Of a stretch of 64,000 nt of DNA, positions 16,564-29,269 are shown in pieces. Every line of letters begins with the position of its first letter. Position 1 is the first letter of the stretch. The stretch comes from Amanita rubescens (Eukaryota > Basidiomycota > Agaricomycetes > Agaricales > Amanitaceae): NCBI GenBank assembly GCA_015039365.1, contig WION01000031.1, positions 124,001 to 188,000 of the forward strand, given 5' to 3'. The notes beneath the pieces were generated by a model. That model had not been told where the DNA came from, did no database searches, and was given only the letters and a program-made list of their open reading frames with translations. A program made the translations under genes and the position numbers.

Positions 16564-19500
16564 TCAAACCACCTCCCCCAACGGCCTTGCTGTATTCAAC
16601 ACACCCCGTCCAAACGCACCCGAAACAGCCTCAAACCCATTTTCCTTCACCTCTTGTAAAAACACCTCATGATGTTCAGCCAACCGCTCGTTATTTCGCC
16701 TAATCTCCCGAATGAGACTATGCTCCCTCACGCAACTCGGGCACTCGGTATCGTGTTCTCCCAAACACCTGTATAATAAGTATTTAGATTCGTGAAGCGT
16801 AGAGATATGAGATGGCACCACACACCGTTGGTGATAACTATGATCACACATAAAGTGGATACTCGGCAAATCAAGTTGTCCACTACAAGCCGAACACCGT
16901 GTGACGTGAAACACGCGAGGTTGTTCCGAATTAGACAAATCGCGAACTTGACGAAGTTTCGTCGCCGTTTCCGAGCGATACGATTTCGTCAAGTCTTGGT
17001 CCTGTGAACACAACAAGTCAGCACAACAAACAGATTGGACCCCAACGCAACGTACATTCTGAATCTCATCCTTAGCATCCTTAATCCTCGCACCCAACCA
17101 ATCCTTCACAAGACCCACACTAGCGACATTATTCCTACTCAAAACCTGTATTATCCCCACAGGTGTTAAAATCCCTTGTTTATCCACATATTCCAAAATC
17201 TCTTTTACATCCGCTTGATGTTTGGTTAGCAACTCGGGCGTGGATGTGAGGAACCGCAAGACGAGAAGGTATAGTCTGGGTTGGGAAGGACCGTATCGTT
17301 TGAGATGCTCAACGACGAGGTCGGATGCGTCCGGGACGGTAGAGCGCACGTCTGCTCTTCGTGCCTTGTCCATCCAGAACCGTATCACATCTTCGTACAT
17401 CCCCAGTCGTTCCCAAAGGAGTACGAGACCGTCCGTATAACCGTGCCCAGAACAGAGTATCAACGCGTGCGTAGGATCGTAAGGTATCACCTCGCTCTTG
17501 AGCACGTTGATCGCTTTCTTGCGAAGCACCACCGAAGCTTCTTGCAGTACACCGTTGTGCGCTTTTGGTTCGGCAGGGTGGTTATCGTCCCCCGGTAGAG
17601 TGAGATAAAGCTCCAACAACGTATTCCACACAGCCATTTGATCCGCCTTTTCAATCAACTCGTTCACTTCCTCTTCCTCATCGACCACGACCACCTGTTG
17701 TTGTTGTCCCACCACGGTCGCCACAACCTTGACACCCTCCTCATCCACAGTCTGTCCCCACCTCCTAGCCGCAACCGTCTCCAAAAACACAATAAACTGC
17801 TCCAAATGATCAACGAATAACGCGAAATAGAGACGAGGAGAGATTTTTCTTCTTCTCGGTTGAGGCGGTGGGAGCAGGATATGCGTTTGTTGAAGAAGGG
17901 GAGTAGTACCGGTACCCGTTGCGCTGCGCGAATGGCCTGTACCTGTCGTTGTTGCCGCGCGGGCGTGAGAGGTTCGGGCGCCACTGACGTTGGGACCGAC
18001 TGTGGATGGTGTTCCGGGACGAGAACTGGGAACGAGGGTGAGGCTATATGTTGAATCGCGGCTTGATTCTTGTCTCGTCGCGCGGATGGTGGAAGGTGAG
18101 GTCGGTGGTTGGTGGGTATCTGTCGCGGTGGTGCCGGAAAGACCTAATGCCAAATACGAAAGGTAGGATGTCGTCGCTTTTTCTTCTACCGCTGCTGCTG
18201 AAGGTGGACCATCACTTTCGGGCTCGTCGGTTACCAAGACGGTAAGAGGCCCCGTTGTCGTACACAGATCAACCAAAAGCTGAGTCGTCTCAGCGGGTAG
18301 GTTGTCAAGCAGCGCACGACCGTATCGTGCTAGATTACTTTCCGCCTGTCGTCGTGTCAGCGATAACGAAGACATAAATGCGATAAAAAACCCACCACTT
18401 CCGATCCCAACACCCTCAAATACTGTAATGCTTCCTTGTAATTTCCGGCATCCTCGATCTGGATCCTCAAATAATCTTCATGCCGCTCGTGCTTCTTTGC
18501 AAGATACGATGCATGCTCAAAGTACCCGGCTTGTCGACACACTCTGATCGCCGTTTCAAGATCAAACGGCAGTTCTGCTTGAGCGTCCAAGTGCGAGCCA
18601 GGGGCAGCAGATACAAGAGTAGTAGACGGGCGAGTCGTAGACTCTAGTTTAATAAAACTATCGAGTCTAGAGAGATCCTTGAGCTTCGTGTAGGTGTTGA
18701 GAAGAAGCGTGGTGTGATCGGCGTTTGCCAACCCCATTGAATGGAGTTCTTGGAGGTACGTCACGAGGTTGTTGATCCGCTGCGAGTCCAGGAACTTGCA
18801 AGCATTTCTTGAATCAACAACCGTAATATTAAGCTGGTGCGCTCACCTTTCGGATAACGTAACTCGCTTGCACGTGTCCTATCGTATGGAGGTATTGCTG
18901 CATCGCACCGTCGTAATCACCCTTGATATAGAGGTGATCTCCATACTGCTTATGAATGTCAGCTACAGTGGCTTCGTCCAAGCCTTGCGTCTTGGCCAAA
19001 CTAAGCGCCATGAGATACAGCGACTTGCGGTACAGAATGTCAAGTTTGTCTTGCGTTGGTTTTTCCTGGAACATGAACAACTAATCCAACACAAAAAATC
19101 AGCAAAAAAAAACCGCGAGGTTGGCCACTCACGTTCCCATCGTTTGTCAAAACGTACACTTTACCCCATTGCGACACCACGTCCCGCACGCCATGAGGAA
19201 AGGTACCAGTATATGCCACATATTTGTTCTCCAAGTCGAATATAGAGACTTTGGTTATATCCGATTCGCCCGCGTTGGCGGTACGAGCGACGTAGTTGCG
19301 TACAGTGGCCGAAGCAGAATGAGCGGTAGGTGTGATCGGGGGTGAGATGATGACGATGTAGTGTCGGTGCATATGGATGGAGGATTTTACTCCTGTATAT
19401 AGAGTCGATAAGCGAAACCGTGATTGAAGGAATACGGACGGACCTTCATAAGCATAACACGCCCCTCGACCATCAGTCCCGCATAAATAAATCGCTTCGT

Positions 19501-20423
19501 CCCTCGCGACGACCATATGCCTCGCTTTCCAGTCCATCCTCGCACATCCCAACCCCGTCCCGATTTCATCGACCACCGCAGCCTGCGTGCCTGTTCCTTT
19601 TCCGGAAACTTGGTATGATAGGACGTGGCTCGTGGTGACGATGAAGAGGTACACGTTTGGAGAGTCGTCTGTGGGTTGTTTGAACCCGAGACTTGTAACG
19701 GGTTCGCTGCCGACTACGGTTCCTGAGGCCGAAGAAGAAGAAGAAGGTAGAGTTGGTTCGTGTATCGTACGGACTTTGGGTAAGGCTGTGAGTGATGAAG
19801 AGGAAGAGAGTGATTGGTCGAGGTGTTTGTATAGCAGGACGGTGCCGTCTGCAAAGCCGATGGAGAAATGAGCAAGGTTGGGGGCTAGAGCGATACATGA
19901 TACGGGGAAGGGTTTGAGGGAGGAGATTTGTTGTTGGAGTTTGACGGAGCGAAGGAGGAGTGGGGATGGGGGTGCGGAGGTCGGTTTTGGGTCTCGGGCG
20001 GCGAGGTCGAAGATTTTGAGTACGGGTCCGCGGGTGTTGATTTCTTCCTGTGTGTAATATGGTTAAATTGAATATAGGAATTTGGAGGTAGTACACACCC
20101 CGATGGAGACTAATATTCCGTTCTGCTCTGCCATGTGGGTAACCCGACCTTGTACATGGGCAACCCAGCTTGTTATAGGTTCAAAATCTTTGTTGAGGAG
20201 ATGAATACTCCCGTGGGTGTCGGCGACGAGCACGCCGATAGAAGACGAAGAAACGCAAGATATTTCAAGAGCTGCCTTGAATATATCTGGTGGGCTTTCC
20301 AAGTCGTGGACATCCTTGACCGGCGCGACATCAAAGAATGTGAATTGGCGCCACTGCAAAAACGAGTTGAGAGTAAAAGTTCGTAATGTAATATGGTACA
20401 CTTACCGCAGGCGCAGCGGTCAT
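16564..20423 (-). CDS. VPS11: VPS11, HOPS/CORVET core subunit with RING-H2 domain
   Basis: Eight exons: 20423-20406, 20353-20099, 20047-19133, 19080-18847, 18794-18396, 18345-17056, 17001-16826 and 16768-16564. They encode about 1163 residues. The start is TTAAPA-type (MTAAPA) followed by WRQFTFFDV. The N-terminal 400 residues form the beta-propeller; the middle is the clathrin-like alpha-solenoid (YVIRKFLDSQRI, ANADHTTLLLNTYTKL, AESNLARYGRALL); the C-terminus has a RING-H2 (CSAC, CDHSYHQRC, CPSC). VPS11 holds the HOPS and CORVET tethers together at vacuole and endosome membranes. A Ser/Thr-rich insertion of about 100 residues follows TTGPL. Two introns (17002-17055, 16769-16825) are multiples of three without stops and can be mistaken for coding sequence. 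Confidence 0.94.
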
Positions 20424-20512
20424 GGTATAGGATTGAGTAAGAAAGGAAGTTTGTTCCCACGGGACTCGCGGTTGAAAACGGAAGACGCGGACATCAAATT
20501 GAACCAACTCAA
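20424..20512. promoter_or_regulatory. Shared divergent promoter of VPS11 and ATP18
   Basis: Only 89 bp separate the start codons of two divergently transcribed genes. Both promoters and both 5' leaders must lie here or overlap the opposite gene. No clear TATA box is seen. Confidence 0.6.
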
Positions 20513-20802
20513 ATGGCTTTCCTTGGAATGCGCAAGTGGTCTACTCCAGTTGAGTTATTCAAGCGATTTTCAAGACTTTTGTTCTTACTTTCAGGAAAGG
20601 TTATAAGGCCAATGTGGCCGTTCCTCATTGGTGGAAGTGTCGTCGCATACGCAGTGTACAGTTTGCAGGAAAAGGGCGTCCGATGTGCGTTGTATTCAAG
20701 CTCTTTTGGAATTAATCTCACTCGTCTTTTTTAGCGGAAGAATGGCGCAATGACGCTCGCAACCCATACGCAGCACAAATCGCAAAAGAATCGTTGCATT
20801 AG
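20513..20802 (+). CDS. ATP18: Mitochondrial ATP synthase subunit j (Atp18)
   Basis: Three exons, 20513-20548, 20600-20684 and 20735-20802, encode 62 residues. The protein starts MAFLGMRKWSTP, has one membrane segment (WPFLIGGSVVAYAVYSL) and ends with EEWRNDARNPYAAQIAKE, the pattern of subunit j/i of F1Fo ATP synthase. It sits in the inner mitochondrial membrane and supports dimer formation of the enzyme. Both introns (51 and 50 nt) were placed by frame; the first uses an AAG acceptor so that STP joins VIRPMWPF. The gene is too small to find without splicing. Confidence 0.9.
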
Positions 20803-20821
20803 AGAGTAGACAATAGTAGAA

Positions 20822-21242
20822 CTAATTATTACTGGGAGGGACACCCCATTCTGGTACACCTTTCGGCCGAGCAATTCGTTTATTCTCCCATTCCTCGTCA
20901 GCTTGTGCACTCAGTCGCTGGTGTCACTTTAGTCAACGAGAGACTTGAAAAAGAGCCGAACACGCACGAAATACTCTTCCCTAATGTCAAACTTTTTCCT
21001 GTCCTGTTTCAACTTGAGTTCCTGCTCCTTTGTCACCTACCCGTCATGAGTACAAGTCTAAGCGTGATCCTAATATTACCCCCCACCTGCTTGACCTTTT
21101 GATCATGTAAATCGTACCTCGTCTGGGTGAACGTTGACAACCCGTACGACGCTGCGACCATGAGCAACACAAACGGAACTCCGAATAACGCCGGGTGTTT
21201 CTGCGCGTGTTTCGAAAGAATGTGGATGACCGCCATTCTCAA
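20822..21242 (-). CDS. COX16: Cytochrome c oxidase assembly protein COX16
   Basis: Three exons, 21242-21087, 21036-20968 and 20917-20822, encode 106 residues. A mitochondrial inner-membrane segment (PALFGVPFVLLMVAASYGL) is followed by the COX16 signature TQTRYDLHDQKVKQ, then VTKEQELKLKQDRKKFD, EEYFRLSAQADEEWENKR and RPKGVPEWGVPP. COX16 helps insert or copper-load Cox1/Cox2 during complex IV assembly. Both introns are 50 nt. It is tail-to-tail with ATP18, with only 19 bp between the stop codons, and divergent from the adenylosuccinate synthetase gene. Confidence 0.92.
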
Positions 21243-21332
21243 AAAAGGCAGCCGGTCATCGCCGTCGTCGGAATTTCCCCTCCGTTGCCAATCCGTTTTT
21301 AATGTTTTGCTTTTTGATACCTTACACTCATC
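21243..21332. promoter_or_regulatory. Shared divergent promoter of COX16 and adenylosuccinate synthetase
   Basis: Ninety bp lie between the two start codons. A TTTTGCTTTTTGATA pyrimidine-rich stretch precedes the synthetase ATG. No other element is evident. Confidence 0.55.
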
Positions 21333-22790
<1,458 letters not shown>

Positions 22791-22818
22791 GCTTATGAGT
22801 AACAAATATCTTTGAACC

Positions 22819-24412
22819 ATGACTACCAGCACAACGGCGCAGAATCTCGAAGAGGCGTCGACTATCGCGTCCGAGTTTCTCTATAGCATCGATAACTTGC
22901 CAAACGAAGTTCAATTTCTACTCGCTGAAATCAAAATACGCGATGTCCGCGCGCAGGAACTTCAACAAGAAATTGACCGAGATTCTGCAAAATACGTTCG
23001 ACATTCTCTCAAAGCCGCAGCCGCAGCCTCCGCTGCTACCACTCCATCTACATCTGCCTCATCCTCTGCAACAACTACAAATGCCACATCCACCGCAGCC
23101 ACAACTCCAACCCCAACCACCAAAGAACCTCTTATCGCGGCCGCTTCAATAACCACCCCCACGCCTCCCTCCAACGTCCCTCCAACCACCGCAACGACCA
23201 GCCCACCGGTAACAGCACCCACCCCAACCCCCAAAACCCCAACCCCACCCTCAACCTCAACACCTCCAACAACCTCAACCCCAACCATCACCATAACCAC
23301 CGCCCCCCTCACAAGTAATACCCCCTCCTCCTCCCCCCTAGCCCTCAAAATCGCCCAAACATACTCCGAAATCCAATCCCTATCCGACGAAAAACAGTTA
23401 TTAGCTCAACGTCTCATCGAATTGATCAACCGTACGAGGTCGAGGCTTGAGTTTGATTTAGGTAGGGTGAGAGTGTTACAGGGTGAATCTGTTCCGGGTG
23501 CTGCTGTTGCTGCTGTTGTCGGAGTTGGGGGTGATTATGTTGGTGGTGGTGTCAGTACTGGTACTGGTGGTGGTGCGTTTGGGATTGGGGCGTTGGGTTC
23601 GTTGGGGGGGATTGGGGGTGCGGGGATTGTAGGGGGTGTTGGTGCTGGTGCTGGTTTGGGAGGAGTTGGGGTGGTAACGGCTGCTGCAGCTGCTGCTGCG
23701 AAGCTTAATGGAGTTGGAGGGATAGGAGGAGGGACGGGGTTGGAAGGGTTGGGTTCGTTGGGCGCGTTAGGGGGGAGAAATACCGCGATGCATTTGACTG
23801 ATTCGATTCGGTCTGCGTTGAGGGTTAGTCCGTCTGGTGTGGGTGGTGTGGGGGCGGGGGCTGGGGGTGTTGAGTCGGGGGGTGCGAATAAACGTGGGTG
23901 TCTAGGTTTTTTTTTTTGGGTGTATCCTAATGTATATTCACAGGTCGGAGAGTGGGGACTTCGGCGTCGATCAAGCTTTCTACGACGCCATCGAGGAGAA
24001 GGTCTGCGTCTCCGGCGACGACGAGTGCGGTTGCTACGTCGCATACGCACCAACGGTCTCGTCTTTCACGACAAGTTTTGCCTCCTGAAGAGTCGGAGGA
24101 GGAAGCTGAGGCAGAAGAAAATGCAGAAGAGATGGAAGATGTGGACGCGGAGGAGGACGACAAGATTTATTGTTTCTGTCGCAAGAAGAGTTTTGGTGAT
24201 GTGAGTCGCTTTTTTTCTCCTTCAGCGTGGTCTTGTGTGCTGACGAGGTTTAGATGATTGCGTGCGATAATGAGGGGAATTGTCCATATGAGTGGTTCCA
24301 TCTTACGTGCGTTGGGTTGAAACAACCTACACCCGAGAAATGGTATTGTTCGATATGTACTGCGAATATGTCAAAGGGAGGTTCGGGGACGAGAAAGGGC
24401 AGGAAAAAGTAG
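22819..24412 (+). CDS. ING-family PHD-finger protein (NuA3/NuA4-type histone reader)
   Basis: Three exons, 22819-23893, 23944-24200 and 24254-24412, encode about 496 residues. Residues 10-65 form the ING N-terminal helices ([20 protein letters not shown]). A Thr/Pro/Ser-rich tract (about 70-180) is followed by a second helix ([21 protein letters not shown]), a Gly/Ala-rich tract and an acidic stretch. The C-terminal PHD finger ([32 protein letters not shown]) has the C4HC3 zinc ligands and ends in a basic tail. Such proteins bind H3K4me3 and recruit histone acetyltransferase or deacetylase complexes. The ING helices are split by an unusually long low-complexity insert. The start codon is 28 bp past the synthetase stop. 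Confidence 0.9.
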
Positions 24413-24658
24413 TGGGAGTTTGTACACCCATAGCTAATACACGGAATTGAAAATTGTACTTGTAGAGAGAGACTTGGACGGACGCTCATGTCAAGAAAGG
24501 AAGTTCGTTCCCATGAGCTGGCAACACGTCTAACCATCTACGGCAGTGTCAACTTGTGAAATGAAAAGAGCCATGTGGTCCTATCAATGCGGGCTCAGGA
24601 CAAGCGCTCAAGATTTGGCCTCTAATAACCCATCGCGACCCCAGCAGATCAATATCTT

Positions 24659-26890
24659 ATGGCAACTCGGACGATAAATCGTGGGGATACCGTGCGGCGG
24701 CGCCGCGAGAGCCTGGACACCTCGCGACATTCAGCGCAGCGCCATCGTGAAGGGGACGCTGTGCACTCGGCTCTTGGGGCCCCCGATACCTTCTACTCAG
24801 CACAGCACTATCATGAAACTCCTTCTAGGGATACCTACGAGCGCAATCACGTTGAGATTCCTCCCATTCGACAGCGCGCTCCTCAGAGTCCTCTCGTTGA
24901 ACCTTTAGTGCAACATGAAGGGGATACTGTGTACTCGGCTCTTGGGGCCCCCGATACCTTCTACTCAGCACAGCACTATCATGAAACTCCTTCTAGGGAT
25001 ACCTACGAGCACAATCACGTCGAGATTCCTCCCATTCGACAGCGCGCTCCTCAGACTCCTCTCGTTCAACCTGGTGCATGGGATACATTCCACCCAGCCC
25101 AGCAAGATCATGAGATTCCTGTCATTCGACAGCACGCTCCCGAGCCTCTGATTCCTGGGTCCACCCATTTTGCGCCGCACTATCATAATGAGGATCCTGC
25201 AATTCGACAGCATGCTCCAAACATTCCTCCCGTTCAACCTGGAGATGCCTTCCACTTAGCCCAGCATCATCACGAGACTCCTCTCATTCGATCACAAGCT
25301 CAATATACACATGAACCGTTTGCAAACGCCCACGACTTCATTATGATGAATCCCGTCTTTAACGATATGGGCACATATAATAATTATCCAGACGAGCCAG
25401 GTAAATATTATTCAAGCATTTCTTCCTGGACTATATCGTGCTGATTTAGGGATATACTAGAATTGGACCGTCTTTGGAAGTACATCTCGGCTGATGCGCT
25501 TCATGACTCTTTCGCACGTTCTCCTCCACCCAGATGTCATCCTGGAACCCGTGAAACCGTTTTACGGAAAATCTACAGTTGGATCGACGAACCAAATCCG
25601 CGCCAGCGTATATTATGGTTGAATGGCCCCGCTGGAGCAGGAAAAACCGCTGTTGCCCAAACTGTCGCAGAGCACTGCAAGGGAAACCAACTTGCGGCTT
25701 CTTTCTTTTTCAAACGAAACACCAAGGACCGCGGCGTCGTGGACCGTCTGTTTCTAACGCTGGCGTGGCAGTTGGCGACGTCCATACCCGAAACACGTCC
25801 ATACATCGAATCTGCACTGAAGGCAGATCGTCTACTCCATACAAAATCCATCGACGTTCAATTCGATCAACTATTCGTGCTAGTTTTCCGGAAGCTTCTC
25901 CGTGACAAGCCTAACATACGTCTAGAGAAAACACTCGTTATAATAGACGGTGTAGACGAATGTGCCCCCGAACGAGACCAGAGGCACTTCCTGAATCTTA
26001 TCGGGGATGCATTGGCATCTGGTGGCATACCACTACATTTTCTGCTTTCCAGTAGATCAGAATTTCAGATCCGGGAAACATTCGATATGGAAAAAATGGG
26101 AAACGCAATATTCGCCATTGCATTGGACGATACGGTTGCACCGAATGACGATATTCGAAGATACCTGGAAGATATATTCCTCGACATCTTCACGAAACGT
26201 CAGGTTTCACCTCTCCCAACCGACGCAGATATCGACTACCTAGTCCTAAAAGCATCCGGCCAATTTATTTATGCATCAACGATCGTCAAATTTATCGACG
26301 ATGACGATTGTAATCCAAAGGAACAATTAGCCATTATCTTAAAAAACTTAAAGCTCCGTCCCATCAATTTGTCCTCGCCCTATGCACCACTGGACGAACT
26401 CTACATTCAAGTACTTTCGCAGCAGCGAGACACCAGGCTGTTGAGAGATATCTTTGTACTCATAATTGCCCTCGGTCGACCAGACTGGGTCTTTATTTGT
26501 CGACGTTTGCAAGAGATTAAGGAAGACTTGGTGATAAAACTACGACGGCTGTCTTCACTTTTGCAGGTTTCGGATTCGGGCATCGAGACCTATCATCAAT
26601 CATTACACGATTTCTTCCTGGACAAGAGCCGTGCAGGGAAGTACTACATACATCCTGCGAGAGTGGCGTTGGTACGACTGCCACGAAACGCTCGTAGGTT
26701 TGTGGAAAAAATTTCAATCGTTCGGTCAGAAGTCGGAATAATACGTATTGCGCTGGTTGCGGGGCGGTTGTTATTGGCACCATTGTTCATGGTACCAGGT
26801 GTATGCATAGGTCTTGTCTGTGGCTGCAGCGGACGGTGGCAGTTCAGCCCGACCTGTTTATATATCACTTTCTTGTATCCTATCGGGTAG
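24659..26890 (+). CDS. NACHT-domain P-loop NTPase (STAND/NLR-like)
   Basis: Two exons (24659-25400 and 25461-26890) encode 723 residues; the exon phases agree (CCA G joined to AA). The N-terminal 247 residues are His/Pro-rich and built from tandem repeats. Then comes a NACHT domain with Walker A GPAGAGKT (about 303-310), FFFKRN, Walker B LVIIDGVDEC (about 402-411) and a sensor SSRSEFQI. The C-terminus has the helical YHQSLHDFF segment common in Agaricomycete NACHT proteins, then a hydrophobic tail, with no WD40, ankyrin or TPR sensor. Fungal NACHT proteins often act in non-self recognition or cell death. The missing sensor suggests a truncated member or one that works with a partner. Confidence 0.88.
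24749..25084 (+). repeat. Coding tandem repeat, 168 bp x 2 plus degenerate units
   Basis: Two 56-codon units beginning EGDAV or EGDTV and containing YSALGAPDTFYSAQHYHE are nearly identical in DNA. They are followed to about 25300 by shorter diverged units sharing IRQ-AP and HYH or HHHE. The high identity of units 1 and 2 suggests recent expansion. Confidence 0.85.
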
Positions 26891-27249
26891 ATAATCTTCT
26901 AATCCGTTCGGCTGAGACTCAAACAAAGAGGCGAGAGAAAAAACTTCTTAATGAGCATCGCCGGGTGCCGCCATGCCGGGAGTTCCTGATTCTCCGCCTG
27001 AAAAGCACGGTTGTAGCCGTGTGGTTGTTTGCTTTCTCTGTCAGGCTGATATCTGCGCTCGCTCAGACTAATACAAGCGCGCCAGCACGCCATATGGTGC
27101 CGCTTCATTATCATCTTTGCCCCAAATGCCGGCTGGACGGCTGAGAGCTAGACTATATTTAAAGGAGCGCTATCACGTAATCCTCCAAGCTCAACTGCGG
27201 CAGCGCTCAGCATGAGGAGTCGGCGCTTCAGCGCTTCTCACCGCCAATC
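26891..27249. other. Spacer between NACHT and G-domain genes
   Basis: No coding region is supported. It should hold the 3' end of the NACHT gene and the promoter of the next gene. A minus-strand frame at 26899-27114 has no recognisable motif. Confidence 0.5.
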
Positions 27250-29140
27250 ATGGACCCTCCCTCGATAACGTTGTCGTCTGTCGCTCCCGCCGAAACAAGC
27301 TTTGTATCTCCTACAAATAGACTTGCAGGGGCCTGGGGGTAACGTTATTAAGTTGATCGGTAAATCCAACTGAATGTATTACAGAAAGTTTCGGATTCTT
27401 ATCATTGGCCATGTGAGTCGATCTTTTGACGTCCCTACTACATTCTCAGCCCACGAATATCCTTTAACAGTCTGGCGCGGGGAAGTCGTCTCTTATAAAC
27501 GCTACATTTCAAGCTTCCCTGACGGTATACTTTTAGTTATCTCCACGGTTCTTTCAATTGCTCAAAGGGACTTATTAGGATGTCCAACATGGTCGACTGG
27601 CCGATATCAACAGGGAATTTATTTCACCTCACAACAAGCATCTAACCCTTCACGACTCACAAGGTTATGACCAAGGGAACTCGGAGAAATTTGATGTCTT
27701 GCAGAGATTTATCACAAAGTATACCCAGAAGGAGCCCGTCTCTGAGAGGCTTCATGCTATTTGGTGCGCTAACTGATGACGTGATGTGCTCACTCTAAAT
27801 TGCGGTTTCAATAGGTTGTGTATTGCTGTGCCGTTTCCTGGTGACCGGATACTCGAAATAGGCGATGAAAAGATTTTCAAGTTATATCGATACACAGGTA
27901 ATCATCCTCGATACAGGTCCTAGCCTAATTTATATATATTTACCATCCCAATAGTGCCAATAGTTGTTGTGTTCACAAAGTTTGACCTTTACATGGAGAG
28001 ACTCGAACAAGATGGGCTGAAGTTGGCCGAGATCTTATTCAAGAGAAATTACGACCAGATACTTGAGAATTTAACTGAGAGCATGGCATGTCAAATACCC
28101 TATGCTCTTGTGACAAGTACGTTCGCAACTCAAGTTATTTCTTTGTCATTGACAACTTCATGGAGTTTCGCAACCTGAAACTTGGCAGAAACTGGTGGAA
28201 ATTACGATGCAACGTATAGTAATATCGCAAAAAATTACTGCATCAATATCGTAAGCATTAGACTCTCTGGGTTAGATTAGACCTGACGTCATACAGAGTA
28301 GGAAAGAAGAGTAAGCCAAACTTGAAGCTTTCTGTCCATGTTCTACATTTTTATACCCATTCATAGGATATTGGAAGACAATTTTATCTGGCATAAAGTT
28401 TCTCCGTTTCAGCCTCCAGCACCATCTATATGCAATACATAAAGATCTTGTTACCCTCTGGAATATTCGAAATGCAGATGAGGTATGCGGAAAACATGCG
28501 GAACGAATCGCACACGTGTATACGTATTCATTGTTCGTGATAGTTTCTTAGCGACGCATTTTGTCGCCGGGTAGCATTTCTCTCGGACGATTTTACTAAT
28601 TTTGGAACGCAAAATGGGTGGGTGGGCCGCATATATCTATCTATGATGAGGAGAATTGATGATCATAGCAAGACAAAACAAGACTACTTTAGCGTCTCTA
28701 GCCAACACGTTGACAAATGGTCTTTATCAGAGATTGTAAGTATATGCTCCTATCACGCCCAAAGATCCGCTAAATTTCTTGATAGGCCTGAGTATATTGG
28801 CCTTCTCATGCGCTATGTAGTGGACCTTACAATCATCCTACAAGCTGTGTTCCAACTTTCGCTTCAAGATCGATCTGAAGGGGATATGACGTTAGGCGAA
28901 CACATAAACGTCATTTTATATGAATTTCTCTTGGAAAAGAGGACAAGAATTCATAACTCAATCCGGGAATTTGTTGAAACACAACGCCAGTTTACCCAGG
29001 ACGGTATAGTGGATAAAATGAATGCGTTAATCAAGGAAAACGAAGTGCGCCGCCCGTATCTGTGCGACAACTCAGCTAACCAGCTAACTTCATCACGCAT
29101 TCCACGATACTCCGCAGATGACGAACCACATGCTACTTGA
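27250..29140 (+). CDS. G-domain GTPase with helical C-terminal part; frame uncertain in one exon
   Basis: Proposed exons: 27250-27338, 27385-27412, 27471-27524, 27579-27763, 27815-27897, 27955-28109, 28188-28250, 28297-28482 and 28544-29140. The product starts MDPPSITLSS. G1 is GHSGAGKSS (residues 38-46), split between exons 2 and 3; G3 is DSQG; G4 is TKFD. It is a P-loop GTPase of the G-domain type common in Agaricomycetes. The rest is helical (GYWKTILSGIKF, DLVTLWNIRNADEF, YIGLLMRYVVDLTIIL). Exon 8 contains an in-frame TAA at 28312-28314. Splicing it out with the GTAAGC...ATAG intron instead shifts the frame. The gene may therefore be a recent pseudogene, or a small exon is misplaced. Confidence 0.72.
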
Positions 29141-29269
29141 CCAGAAGAAACTTCCTTTTCAATCGCTATTTACCATCCTTAAATTCGAGGTTTGCACTTC
29201 CTAGACTGTCACCATATCATCACTCATAGATTCCAGCTATCAACTCACGACCTCTTATGTCCAAATCGG

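Noticed and set aside
16564..18375. A separate 603-residue gene starting MSSLSLTRR
   Set aside because: That ATG lies in VPS11 intron 18346-18395. Splicing joins LGSEV to AESNLARYG in the normal VPS11 order.
22962..24053. Minus-strand frames opposite the ING gene
   Set aside because: They are mirror frames of low-complexity Thr/Pro and Gly tracts on the plus strand and carry no domain.
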